56,965 nt of DNA, from the NCBI GenBank assembly GCA_023151275.1, contig JAKLJI010000013.1, positions 1-56,965 of the forward strand, given 5' to 3'. How positions within the stretch are numbered: position 1 is the stretch's first letter; every line of letters starts with the position of its first letter. The notes under the pieces were generated by a model. It ran no database searches. It saw nothing but the letters and a program-made list of their open reading frames with translations, and had not been told where the DNA came from. This DNA comes from Bacteroidia bacterium. Its GTDB lineage: Bacteria; Bacteroidota; Bacteroidia; UKL13-3. A program made the translations under genes and the position numbers. Shown piece by piece: positions 42,593 to 51,118 of this stretch.

Positions 42593-43644
42593 AAGAATTT
42601 GATTTCCTGATTATCGGCCAGGGGATTGCCGGAACTGTAATGGCTTACCGCTTGATGAAGGCCGGAAAATCTGTACTTATTCTCGATGAAGCAGAACCTT
42701 ATCAATCAAGTTCCGTGGCTGCCGGCATGTACAATGCCATTTCGGGTAAACGCATGACCCTTTCCTGGAAATGGGAAGAAACGTTTCTCGAAGCTAAAGC
42801 CTTGTACTCAGAAATTGGAGAACTTTTAGGCAAGAACTATTTGTTTGAAAAGGAGACTTTTCAAAGTTTTGGAAACATCAAGGAACAAAATGATTTCAGT
42901 TTAAAGGCAGAAGATGAGCTTTTTCAAAAACATATTCGTCCAACCGAACAAAAGTTTCCAGCTATACGAAATGAATTTGGCTCATTTATTATTAACTCAA
43001 CAGGATGGCTTCAAACCCATGAATTCCTGAAAGACTTCAAGGAGTACGCCATTCAACAGGAACAGTTAAAAACAGAACAAATAGATTGGTCAAGTTTTCA
43101 GCATAGTGAAGAAGGGATTAAACTAAATGGGTATTTTGCCAAACAGGTAATTAGCTGTGAAGGTTGGAAATTAACCCAAAATCCACTGTTCAATTTTGTC
43201 CCTTTGATTCCAACCAAAGGCGATGTATTCCTGCTCAAATGCGATGAATTACCCGATACCTTTATATGGAAAAAAGGAGTTTATCTGGTACCACTTGGTA
43301 ATGGAATTTTTAAAGCTGGCTCAACCTACCGCTGGAATGTGGAAGAGCTGGGGCCTGACAAAGACGGCTACGAAGAATTGTATTCAAAAGTAGAAGCTCA
43401 ACTCCAGGTTCCATTTGAAGTACTTGAACATTTATCAGGATTCAGACCCGCATCAAAAAACCGATATCCAATAATTGGCGCACATCCTATTTTCAAAAAC
43501 TTGTTTGCATTCAATGGCTTGGGAACACGTGGAATCATGCTTGCCCCTTATGTAAGCAAACAACTTGTTTACCACATACTAGTTGGAACTGAGATTGAAC
43601 CAGCGATTCAAATCAACAGATATTATCCAAAATCTTCTCAATAG
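42589..43644 (+). CDS. FAD-dependent oxidoreductase, MnmC oxidase-like
   Basis: A 351-residue DAO-family flavoenzyme. The FAD-binding start is FLIIGQGIAGTVMAYRLMKAG (3-23), SSVAAGMYNAISGKR follows, and the C-terminal GFRPASKNRYPIIGAHP and FNGLGTRGIMLAPY complete the DAO fold. The overlap with mnmD suggests it does the oxidase step that converts cmnm5s2U to nm5s2U before MnmD methylation. The alternative is an unrelated amino-acid oxidase, but the neighbour argues for tRNA modification. Confidence 0.8.
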   Translation: MKEFDFLIIGQGIAGTVMAYRLMKAGKSVLILDEAEPYQSSSVAAGMYNAISGKRMTLSWKWEETFLEAKALYSEIGELLGKNYLFEKETFQSFGNIKEQNDFSLKAEDELFQKHIRPTEQKFPAIRNEFGSFIINSTGWLQTHEFLKDFKEYAIQQEQLKTEQIDWSSFQHSEEGIKLNGYFAKQVISCEGWKLTQNPLFNFVPLIPTKGDVFLLKCDELPDTFIWKKGVYLVPLGNGIFKAGSTYRWNVEELGPDKDGYEELYSKVEAQLQVPFEVLEHLSGFRPASKNRYPIIGAHPIFKNLFAFNGLGTRGIMLAPYVSKQLVYHILVGTEIEPAIQINRYYPKSSQ

Positions 43645-43680
43645 ATTTTTGTTTTCATTCCTTTCCATTAAATTGAAACC

Positions 43681-44670
43681 ATGGATTGGATTTTGGAAAC
43701 GTTACCACTTGAGTTAAAATACACCTGGAAAATTTCACGAAATTCCAGCGAGTTGAAGCATAATTTTTTGGTAAGATGCCGGATTGACCGCTATGAAGGC
43801 TTGGGGGAAGTTGCACCGAATATTCGGTACCAAGAAACTACTGAACGGATTCAGGAAGGGTTCAAAAGTTTCTTGAATTACCCCAATAAACACCTGATAA
43901 AATCCGATTCTCAACTGAATGAAATTTTATCGAGCCTGAATTTACCCAATGCCTTGCGTTTTGGAATTAATTCGGCCTGGGTACATTGTATGGCCTCGAA
44001 AAATAAGGTTTCAACGCCCAGCTATTTAGGCATCCCGGAAAAAAAAGAAATCAATTCTTGCTATACATTTCCAATTATGGAAGCCGATGAATTGGAAAAC
44101 TTTTATCAGGAGTACAACCTTCAACGGTTCAATTACCTGAAAGTAAAGGTGAATGCTGAAGAACCTTTGGAGGCGATAAAACGAATTGCCGCTTTTAGCA
44201 CGCAAAACCTAATTATCGACGGAAATGAAGCCTGGACGGACCCGCAACAAGTGCTCGAGTTCACCCATTTATTGGATGGAATTCGGGTTGAATTTCTTGA
44301 ACAACCGATGCCTGCGGCTGAACAAGATGCTTACCAATGGCTCAAAAGGAAAAGCACGGTTCCACTAATGGCTGATGAAAGCTTACTCGACAATCCGGAT
44401 TGGGAAATGCTTGAAAAAGGATTCCATGGAGTGAACATGAAATTGATGAAAGCAGGTTCTTACCAAAATGGAATTTCCATTTTACAGGAGGCCAAAGCGA
44501 GAGGTTTTATGACCATGACAGGTTGCATGATAGAAAGTACCCTTGGTATTAGCTCTGCATTTTACGCGGCTGCCCTTAGTGATTACGCAGATTTGGACGG
44601 CTGCTTAATCGTTGCAAATGAACCTTTTGGATTGGTAGCAGAAAAAGGAGGAAAATTCTATTTGAGTTAA
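43681..44670 (+). CDS. Dipeptide epimerase of the enolase superfamily
   Basis: A 329-residue enzyme resembling L-Ala-D/L-Glu epimerases, which recycle murein peptides. It has the catalytic KxK (YLKVKVNAEE), metal ligands in IDGNEAWT, EFLEQPMP and LMADESLL, the second acid-base Lys in NMKLMKAG, TGCMIEST, and the AEE-type DxD near the end (YADLDGCLIV). The dipeptide specificity is not predictable. o-Succinylbenzoate synthase is less likely, because the DxD and CMIES signature favour dipeptide epimerase. Confidence 0.85.
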   Translation: MDWILETLPLELKYTWKISRNSSELKHNFLVRCRIDRYEGLGEVAPNIRYQETTERIQEGFKSFLNYPNKHLIKSDSQLNEILSSLNLPNALRFGINSAWVHCMASKNKVSTPSYLGIPEKKEINSCYTFPIMEADELENFYQEYNLQRFNYLKVKVNAEEPLEAIKRIAAFSTQNLIIDGNEAWTDPQQVLEFTHLLDGIRVEFLEQPMPAAEQDAYQWLKRKSTVPLMADESLLDNPDWEMLEKGFHGVNMKLMKAGSYQNGISILQEAKARGFMTMTGCMIESTLGISSAFYAAALSDYADLDGCLIVANEPFGLVAEKGGKFYLS

Positions 44671-45300
44671 TTAATCCGCTTTATTCATATTCACCGAAGC
44701 CCACTTAAGCAACACATTTTTTCCTTTAGGAAGCTTCAACTTTTCACAGATACTTCGCTTATGCGATTCCACAGTTTTCTCGGCAATGAAGAGAAATTCA
44801 GAAATTTCTTTGTTTGTTTTAAAAGCGGCAACAAGCTCCAATACCTTTATTTCTGTTTGGGTTAACTGCTTCATCCAATCTTTATCCGGGATAGAATCAT
44901 AAACCAAACTCCCTTCCAATTCAGGACTTAAGTATTTAGCACCCTGTAAAACTTTTTCAATGCAGGTAGGAAGCTCCAATTGAGCATTATCCTTTAATAC
45001 ATAACCATCGCATCCTTTTTCGCGAGCAGACAATACCACAGACAGCTCCCTGTGCATGGTGAGTAATATTACCCGGGTCCGCAAATGCTTAGATTTAATA
45101 TTTTCAACAATTTCGAGACCACTTATTCCAGGCATACTTACATCCACAATTGCAAGATCCGGATTTAATGTAACTATACCATTCAAACAACTTACTCCGT
45201 TATGAAAAGAACCAATTACTTTGAAATTTAAGGTTCTCAAAAAAGCTTCTGTCCCTAATAAGGTTATCGGATGGTCATCCGCTACAATTACACTGTGCAT
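44671..45300 (-). CDS. LuxR/NarL-family response regulator
   Basis: A 209-residue two-domain regulator. Receiver: the Asp pair in VADDHPI, phospho-acceptor Asp in AIVDVSMPGISG (about 53), LLTMHRE and the Lys in YVLKDN. Output: a LuxR helix-turn-helix at about 145-205, LTQTEIKVLELVAAFKTNKEISEFLF then EKTVESHKRSICEKL. It is the last gene of the sensor operon; 9 nt separate it from the kinase-like gene. It would be phosphorylated by the upstream kinase. Confidence 0.93.
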   Translation of the reverse strand: MHSVIVADDHPITLLGTEAFLRTLNFKVIGSFHNGVSCLNGIVTLNPDLAIVDVSMPGISGLEIVENIKSKHLRTRVILLTMHRELSVVLSAREKGCDGYVLKDNAQLELPTCIEKVLQGAKYLSPELEGSLVYDSIPDKDWMKQLTQTEIKVLELVAAFKTNKEISEFLFIAEKTVESHKRSICEKLKLPKGKNVLLKWASVNMNKAD

Positions 45301-45309
45301 TTTCTTTCT

Positions 45310-45909
45310 TTAATCTAAAATAAAAAACGTCTCGGTTTGTGCATTTTCAAAGTAAAAATTTGCTCCAATTTCCTTGGCTAATCTCTCGAGACCTTTCTGA
45401 AACTGGGCCGAATCAGACATTGGATTATACTCCGATTTATCCGGCTGTTTCCGCCCAACAATACGAACAGATAAGGCATTTCCAACCTGATTCATAAACA
45501 AATCAGCATCCTGATAAGCAGCACAAGAAACCAACTCATTCAACACACGTTCAACAAATTGATAACTCACTAAAATCAATCTGAAATCGGGTTTACTACT
45601 TCCTAAATTCAATTGGGCATACACCTGAAAATTGAAATTTTCCTTGAGCTTATTGATTAACTCAATCACGCTTAGCTCGAGCCCTTTTTCCAAAATGGAT
45701 GCCGATTGGGCATAACCTCTCAACCAGCTAAACGATTGATTCAGGTTCAGTTCTAATTGCTGATCCATCTGCACTTTCCGATTGTATTCATTGGAAATCC
45801 ATTTGAGTTCGGATTGAAGAAATTTCAGGTAATCGGACAGGTGAAGATTATCCATGTTTGATTTGCACATTTTTAATGAATCAAACTTACTTTTAGTTTC
45901 TGACAGCAA
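45310..45909 (-). CDS. Degenerate histidine-kinase-like protein (pseudokinase candidate)
   Basis: A 199-residue protein. Residues 15-60 are a helical hairpin like a DHp domain but without a phosphoryl-acceptor His-Asp. Residues 105-199 follow a HATPase layout: YQFVERVLNELVSCAAYQDAD stands where the N-box should be, with NxxxxxxN altered; ALSVRIVG stands for the strand before the G1 box, and the DxGxG is missing. QKGLERLAKEIGANFYFEN stands for the G2 region, and FFIL for the last strand. It is probably unable to bind ATP. It sits 9 nt after the true kinase and 9 nt before the regulator, so it may dimerise with or modulate the kinase. Confidence 0.55.
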   Translation of the reverse strand: MLSETKSKFDSLKMCKSNMDNLHLSDYLKFLQSELKWISNEYNRKVQMDQQLELNLNQSFSWLRGYAQSASILEKGLELSVIELINKLKENFNFQVYAQLNLGSSKPDFRLILVSYQFVERVLNELVSCAAYQDADLFMNQVGNALSVRIVGRKQPDKSEYNPMSDSAQFQKGLERLAKEIGANFYFENAQTETFFILD

Positions 45910-45918
45910 CTATCAGGG

Positions 45919-46479
45919 TTAACCCTGATTTGGAACAGGTACCCTAATTTCAATTCGTGTACCACTATCCCCTGATTCGATATGGAGTTGAGCGCCCATT
46001 GCATTGCACCGTTGACGGATACTCATTAAACCGAATGCCCTACCCGATGCAGTAACTTGTTGCAGATTGAACCCTTTCCCATTATCCTGAATGGAGAGAT
46101 TGACATACTGCCCCTCATGGACCAGGTCAATCTTGGCAGATTTTGCCTCTGCATATTTAAGTGTATTACTCAATGACTCTTGAATAATCCGATAGATATT
46201 CAGTTCCCATTTCATGGGCAATATTCCTTTCGGATAATCCATTTCTGTGGAAACATAAAATTGGTCTGACTTTTGAATGGTATCAGTTAACTGAATAATG
46301 CTCAAGGTAAGCCCAACTTCCTCAAACATGGCAGGAAACAAGTTTCTGCTTATTTCACGAACCTCTTTTAAAATAGCTTCCACTTGTCCAACTCCCTTTT
46401 CAGAATTGTTTGCAATCAGGCTCTTCAAATTCAGCAATTCATGGCCCACACTATCATGCAAGTCCCTGGCAATCCGCAT
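45919..46479 (-). CDS. Sensor histidine kinase, catalytic half (HisKA_3 plus HATPase)
   Basis: A 186-residue kinase fragment as translated from ATG 46479. The DHp acceptor His is in RIARDLHDSVGHELLNL at the very start. N-box YRIIQESLSNTLKYAEA, G1 box IQDNGKGFN and G2 box GRAFGLMSIRQRCNAMGAQL are intact. Reading upstream in the same frame gives NTEEER before a stop at 46498-46500, the standard lead-in of NarL-type kinases. The TPR-membrane half lies in another frame and ends at 46490. The two are probably one gene split by an indel, or the kinase is made by reinitiation 10 nt after the upstream stop. Confidence 0.85.
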   Translation of the reverse strand: MRIARDLHDSVGHELLNLKSLIANNSEKGVGQVEAILKEVREISRNLFPAMFEEVGLTLSIIQLTDTIQKSDQFYVSTEMDYPKGILPMKWELNIYRIIQESLSNTLKYAEAKSAKIDLVHEGQYVNLSIQDNGKGFNLQQVTASGRAFGLMSIRQRCNAMGAQLHIESGDSGTRIEIRVPVPNQG

Positions 46480-46489
46480 GCGTTCTTCC

Positions 46490-47839
46490 TCAGTATTTTA
46501 CAAATAACAAAACAAGTATAACCAACAAAGCTGCCAATAATATGAGGGTCCTGTTTCTCGATAACAATTCCTCGTCCTTCAGCAAAAGTTCCTGCTCCCT
46601 TAACTTGGTTTTATACTTGACCTCCATCTCATAAATCTTTCCATTAAAGTTCTCCCGGTATAAAAGTTCATGCAAATCATCCAAGGTATCCTGGTAGGCT
46701 AATGCAAGGTTTAGTTGACCTGAATTTTTTGCCGATTTAAACAAAACATTGTAGCAAGATATAGCCTCCTTATACTCCTTCATTTCGCGTGAGTTGAATG
46801 CATTCTCTTTTAAAAAACCTGTATTCGTAAGCGGCTTGTTTCTGAAATTTGCCAGCATAGCAGAATAGGTTTGATACTTGGTAATTGATGAACCTTGTTG
46901 TATTTCACAAATTGCTTTAAACCGGTTCATCCAGATTTCCATCGAATCCAATTCCCTGCGAATCCCATAGAATTGAATATTCGAAATTGCCTGCGAATAT
47001 TCCATATTCAGGTTTTTTCTGGAGTAATGATCCATCAGAAAATTAATGCGATGAACATTTGCAGTCATATCTCCAACTGAATCCTCATCCTCCGCATAAA
47101 CCAAACCCAGATTATGCCGCAACATGATCTCTAAAAATGTATCTTTTTTGATCGTAGCCAGGCGTAAACCGTTCTCTATGTATTCTAAAGCCAGATTATA
47201 GGCAAAAATATACCTGAAATCATTGGCCAGATTATTTGAACTCACACAGATATTAACAGTATCTTTTAAACGTAAATAATAGTCTAAATTGGCTTGTTTC
47301 AAGGCAATGGAAGAATCCATTTTATTTAAATTTGCGTAAGTATTTGCAAGCATGGTTCTACACCTTACCTTGGTTCGTGGTAATGCAGAGGGATGATTTA
47401 ATGTATAATTCAACCAATAAAACGTTGAGTCGGAGTTTTCAATGGTGTAATACATACTTCCAATGTAATACCCCAACTTGAGAAGCTCATGCTGATTTTC
47501 TTTTGTCCCTAAACCTTTTGCCAGATGCTCTTTGGACCAAAACATAACCAGACTATCGTAAATGTAATTCTGATCCAATACTTCATTGAATGCTATCAAA
47601 CAAAACAAAGCCGAATCTCGCTGTCCCTCCTTCAAGTACTTCAGGTAAAGAGCCCCAGCTTCAGCACTGTAGGCAGAATCACCGCCCCTCGAATTGTTAT
47701 ATAAAGCTTGAATTGTTGGCGGCATATCATCATAAGTAAGCCCCTTTTCTGCATCTCCTTTCTGCTTTGGTGCCTGGCAAGCAATCCCAATTAAAGAAAG
47801 AAAAAACAACCTTTTTATACAACGAATCAGCATATCCAT
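46490..47839 (-). CDS. TPR sensor with C-terminal transmembrane helix; probably the sensor half of the split kinase
   Basis: A 449-residue exported protein. An N-terminal signal (LIRCIKRLFFLSLIGIACQ) precedes helical repeats through about 370 (SNNLANDFRYIFAYNLALEYI, LRHNLGLVYAEDEDS, LALAYQDTLDDLHE). A coiled region follows (KYKTKLREQELLLKDEELLSRN), then one transmembrane helix (TLILLAALLVILVLLF) and an immediate stop after VKY. This is the layout of Bacteroidota TPR-TM-HisKA_3 kinases, cut exactly where the kinase should begin. Two extra A residues in the AAAA run at 46496-46500 would join it to the kinase frame (VKNTEEERM). Confidence 0.82.
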   Translation of the reverse strand: MDMLIRCIKRLFFLSLIGIACQAPKQKGDAEKGLTYDDMPPTIQALYNNSRGGDSAYSAEAGALYLKYLKEGQRDSALFCLIAFNEVLDQNYIYDSLVMFWSKEHLAKGLGTKENQHELLKLGYYIGSMYYTIENSDSTFYWLNYTLNHPSALPRTKVRCRTMLANTYANLNKMDSSIALKQANLDYYLRLKDTVNICVSSNNLANDFRYIFAYNLALEYIENGLRLATIKKDTFLEIMLRHNLGLVYAEDEDSVGDMTANVHRINFLMDHYSRKNLNMEYSQAISNIQFYGIRRELDSMEIWMNRFKAICEIQQGSSITKYQTYSAMLANFRNKPLTNTGFLKENAFNSREMKEYKEAISCYNVLFKSAKNSGQLNLALAYQDTLDDLHELLYRENFNGKIYEMEVKYKTKLREQELLLKDEELLSRNRTLILLAALLVILVLLFVKY

Positions 47840-47950
47840 GAATTAGTAAGATAAATAATCAAGATTAACAAATAACAGCCTTATGCTTCTTACTTCCAAT
47901 TCCAAAATAAACCCTACGGATTAATCGTTAGGAATTCAAACGGTCATTCT

Positions 47951-47958
47951 TATTTTTG
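47951..47958 (+). promoter_or_regulatory. TATTTTTG -7-like element directly before the GT39 gene
   Basis: Matches TAnnTTTG and ends 4 nt before the ATG at 47963, which would put transcription start at or next to the start codon. No clear -33 TTG is present, so this is weak. Confidence 0.3.
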
Positions 47959-47962
47959 TCCG

Positions 47963-49558
47963 ATGTCTTCCATCAAGAGCAAACTTAATTGGGACTGGTC
48001 ACCCTGGCTGGTAGTGTTTGCGGCATGTCTTCTTTTCATAGGCTATCAATCAGACAGATTAAACTCGCCTTTTTTTTGGGATGAAGCATGGGTGTACGCA
48101 CCAGCCTTGAGAACCATGGCCGAATCGGGACCTGGATTATTGCCATCAAGCCTCGACCCTTCTCTTTCAAGAGGCCATCCTCTTTTATTCCATTTTCTGG
48201 GAAGCAGTTGGATTCAACTGTTTGGAAATTCACCAATGGCCATGCATTCCTTCGCGATAAGCCTATCCTTAACGAGTGTTATTTTACTGTTTGCATTTCT
48301 CAAATTGCAAGGCAATGCCTGGATAGCTTTGATTTTATCCGCCGGTTATCTTTTTGCTCAGGAGGTTTTTCGCATCCAGGGCATCATGGTTCTCCCTGAA
48401 ATTATGCTTGGAATATGGGTCACGGGCTTACTCTGGGCATTCAAAGAAAAAAAATCCTGGTTCGTATTTTTATTCCTAAGCCTTGGTTTGTTAAGCAAAG
48501 AATCATTTATACCTATTGCTTTAGCACTATTCTTAGCTCAAATTCTGGCAACACTGAGAGCCAATTCAAGAAAAAACCTAGGCTTATTACTTGCATTTGT
48601 TGGTGGATTCATGAGTCTTTTTGTTTTCTTTTTGATTCAAAAACTACAACATGGTTGGTGGCTGTACCCCCTCCACCAAGGCATGATTGAATTAGATTCC
48701 TGGCAATTTGCCTACAAGCTTCGAGTAGCTTTGCGCTTTATCTTATGGGAACAAAACAGATGGATTTTTACCTTATTATTTCTGGGTTTAAGCAGCAGCT
48801 ACCTTATTAAAAACAAAGGTGGAATGCGGATTGGACTCTTTCTAATTGTGCTAATCTTTCTCTACCGAAACCTTATTGAAGAAAGTGTTCATACCGATTG
48901 GCTAAGCTATTTGTTACTGGCTTCAATTGCTGGAATTTTAATTACTCGCTTATTTCAACTTGCAGGTAAAGAATCGCAGGAAAATGAATACTTTTCACTT
49001 AGCTTGATTTTAACATCCTGCGCATATCTTGTTTTTTCTTCGCTTAATTTTTTCACAGAAAGATACCTGATGCTGCTGTTCCCGATTGTAGCAATTGGAC
49101 TTTTTCAGATTTCTACACAATTCACAAATCAAAAAATCATTTCAATTTTCCTGGGACTTGCCTTGCTTGGAAATGCATTTTTTCCAATTCCAAAAACAAA
49201 AATTGATGATGTTTCAAAAGGCGGACTGGATGCTATTTCTCTTCAAAAAGAAGCACTTGGCTTCCTTACCGGAAAAGCCAATCAAAACGATGGAATTATG
49301 GCACCCTTCCTTATTCAAACCGCATTAAGAGACCCTGGACAAGGATACTTGCCAAAGCAATTCAATTTCGCATTTTCAAATGTTCATGGCCTTCCAATTG
49401 ATGCTGAAGACAAGTTCTTGGTACAGACAAGCTGGGAGAAATTCAATTTGATTCCTGATTCAACCCAGTTCAATCAGTTTCAACGGGTGTTTGAACGAGA
49501 ACAAGGACTTGCGCGAATTGAAATTTTCCAACGGATTCAAAACCCTCAAACCAAATAG
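47963..49558 (+). CDS. GT39-like glycosyltransferase, polytopic membrane protein
   Basis: A 531-residue membrane protein with about eleven hydrophobic helices between residues 14 and 420. The first periplasmic loop holds FFWDEAWVYAPALR, the Asp-Glu motif of protein-mannosyltransferase-type (GT-C) enzymes, and RGHPLLFHFLG follows. Such enzymes move sugars from lipid-linked donors to lipid A or proteins. The C-terminal 110 residues are soluble. The 3' end overlaps the convergent nnr gene by 13 nt. Confidence 0.75.
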   Translation: MSSIKSKLNWDWSPWLVVFAACLLFIGYQSDRLNSPFFWDEAWVYAPALRTMAESGPGLLPSSLDPSLSRGHPLLFHFLGSSWIQLFGNSPMAMHSFAISLSLTSVILLFAFLKLQGNAWIALILSAGYLFAQEVFRIQGIMVLPEIMLGIWVTGLLWAFKEKKSWFVFLFLSLGLLSKESFIPIALALFLAQILATLRANSRKNLGLLLAFVGGFMSLFVFFLIQKLQHGWWLYPLHQGMIELDSWQFAYKLRVALRFILWEQNRWIFTLLFLGLSSSYLIKNKGGMRIGLFLIVLIFLYRNLIEESVHTDWLSYLLLASIAGILITRLFQLAGKESQENEYFSLSLILTSCAYLVFSSLNFFTERYLMLLFPIVAIGLFQISTQFTNQKIISIFLGLALLGNAFFPIPKTKIDDVSKGGLDAISLQKEALGFLTGKANQNDGIMAPFLIQTALRDPGQGYLPKQFNFAFSNVHGLPIDAEDKFLVQTSWEKFNLIPDSTQFNQFQRVFEREQGLARIEIFQRIQNPQTK

Positions 49559-51057
49559 GGAATTTCTTTTAATAAATCGCTAGCCACAAGACTTCGTTTT
49601 CCGGAATTAACTATTCTTTTGGCGGCTTCTGCATGAATGGCAACACCCATTTTACAAGCTGTTTCAATCTCAATTCCTTGGGCCATTAAACCGCCTACCA
49701 ATCCTGCCAATACATCACCAGTGCCTGCGCTGGATAGCATAGGATTTGAACTCAATTGAAAACAAACCTGTCCATCAGGCATTATAATTCGCGTGAAGGC
49801 ACCTTTTAAAATCACATAAACCTGGTGCTTCTCCGCAAAGCGCCGGGCTTCATCCAGCTGTTTGTAGCTGTTCATTTTTACATTCCCCAAAAGACGCTGC
49901 ATTTCACCAGGATGAGGAGTAAGCACCAAATGAGATGGCAAGCGTATTTCCGGGTTGATTTGAATAAGTCGAGCCAATAACGTAATGGCATCAGCGTCAA
50001 ACACTGCGGGTATGTTGAGCGAGCCTAGCAGTACCTGAATCTGGTTCATGGTTTGTTTATCCGTACCCAAGCCACAGCCTACAACAAGAGCAGAATAACA
50101 ACTTAGCAAGGATTGTATATCTTCTTCATGCTCAAATTTGCTACCATTCAATAAAAGCTCTGGTTGCCAAGCATGAAACAAATTGAAATTTTCTGGTGCT
50201 GTATGCATGGTTACCAATCCCGAACCCGAATGTAAAGCCGCGGAAGCTGCTAACATCGCCGCTCCCTGCATTCCTTTAGTCCCTGCAAAAACACCCGTAT
50301 GTCCAAAACTACGTTTGTGACTAAACACCGATTTAATCTGCCTGAGGCCAATGCCGGTTGAATAAGATTGGTAAGAAAAAGGGCTGGATTCAATTTGCTC
50401 AAAATCTTTGCTTAAGCCAATGTTGAGTAGTTGAAAATTTCCAACAAACCTACCCCATTCTTCAAACAAAAAACTCAATTTAGGCACCTGAAATGTAAGT
50501 GTGATATCGGCCTGAACCACTGCATCGGGAGTTGGCAAAAAAAGTGTGGGCTCTGCCGGTAATCCCGATGGCAGATCTAGGCTTACCAACCTAGCCTGAC
50601 AGGCATTCATAACTTGTATCCATTTCCAGGCTTCAGAGTCAGGTTGGATAGGTCTATTCAAACCTGTTCCAAATAGCGCATCAATAAGTAATACGTGTTG
50701 ATTTTGGACAGAAAATTTATCAAAGGATTCAATTTCACAATTTTCAGCCCTCAGGGCCTCTGCATAAAAAAGAGCATCCTTACTCAATTCTCCTTCCGGT
50801 TTAAATACCCTAACCGGAATCCCCTTGGCTCTCAATAGGGATGCAATTACAAAACCATCCCCTCCATTGTTTCCGTTTCCACAAACCACGCATACCTGAC
50901 TGTAAAACCCAAGCTCCCACTCTTTCAAAATTGCGGGGATTGCCGAGGATGCAGCTCTATACATCAAATCCTTGGAGGAAATGGGTTCATGGGCAATGGT
51001 ATAGGTATCCCAAGCCCTTATTTGGTCTGATGTAAATAGTTTTTTATCGGTTGTCAT
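49546..51057 (-). CDS. nnr: Bifunctional NAD(P)H-hydrate epimerase/dehydratase
   Basis: A 503-residue repair enzyme for hydrated NADH/NADPH. I start at ATG 51057 (MTTDKKLFTSDQIRAWD), the family start. The N-terminal epimerase (YjeF_N) includes VCGNGNNGGDGFVIASLL, LLIDALFGTGLNRP and LDLPSGLPAE. The C-terminal ADP-dependent dehydratase (ribokinase fold) includes HKRSFGHTGVFAGTKGMQGAAMLAA, VVGCGLGTD, FDADAITLLA, LTPHPGEM and SSAGTGDVLAGLVGGL. Both active sites look intact. A terminator lies between it and the upstream DUF4349 gene. Confidence 0.94.
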   Translation of the reverse strand: MTTDKKLFTSDQIRAWDTYTIAHEPISSKDLMYRAASSAIPAILKEWELGFYSQVCVVCGNGNNGGDGFVIASLLRAKGIPVRVFKPEGELSKDALFYAEALRAENCEIESFDKFSVQNQHVLLIDALFGTGLNRPIQPDSEAWKWIQVMNACQARLVSLDLPSGLPAEPTLFLPTPDAVVQADITLTFQVPKLSFLFEEWGRFVGNFQLLNIGLSKDFEQIESSPFSYQSYSTGIGLRQIKSVFSHKRSFGHTGVFAGTKGMQGAAMLAASAALHSGSGLVTMHTAPENFNLFHAWQPELLLNGSKFEHEEDIQSLLSCYSALVVGCGLGTDKQTMNQIQVLLGSLNIPAVFDADAITLLARLIQINPEIRLPSHLVLTPHPGEMQRLLGNVKMNSYKQLDEARRFAEKHQVYVILKGAFTRIIMPDGQVCFQLSSNPMLSSAGTGDVLAGLVGGLMAQGIEIETACKMGVAIHAEAAKRIVNSGKRSLVASDLLKEIPYLV

Positions 51058-51083
51058 TTTTATGGATGGGGAAATTAAACCAA

Positions 51084-51111
51084 AACGGCCCCGAAAACAA
51101 TCGGAGCCGTT
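51084..51111 (-). terminator. Intrinsic terminator after the DUF4349 gene
   Basis: On the minus strand AACGGCTCCG pairs with CGGGGCCGTT (one mismatch) around an 8-nt loop and is followed by TTTT. It lies 8 nt after the DUF4349 stop codon and 27 nt before nnr. Confidence 0.65.
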
Positions 51112-51118
51112 GTATGAA

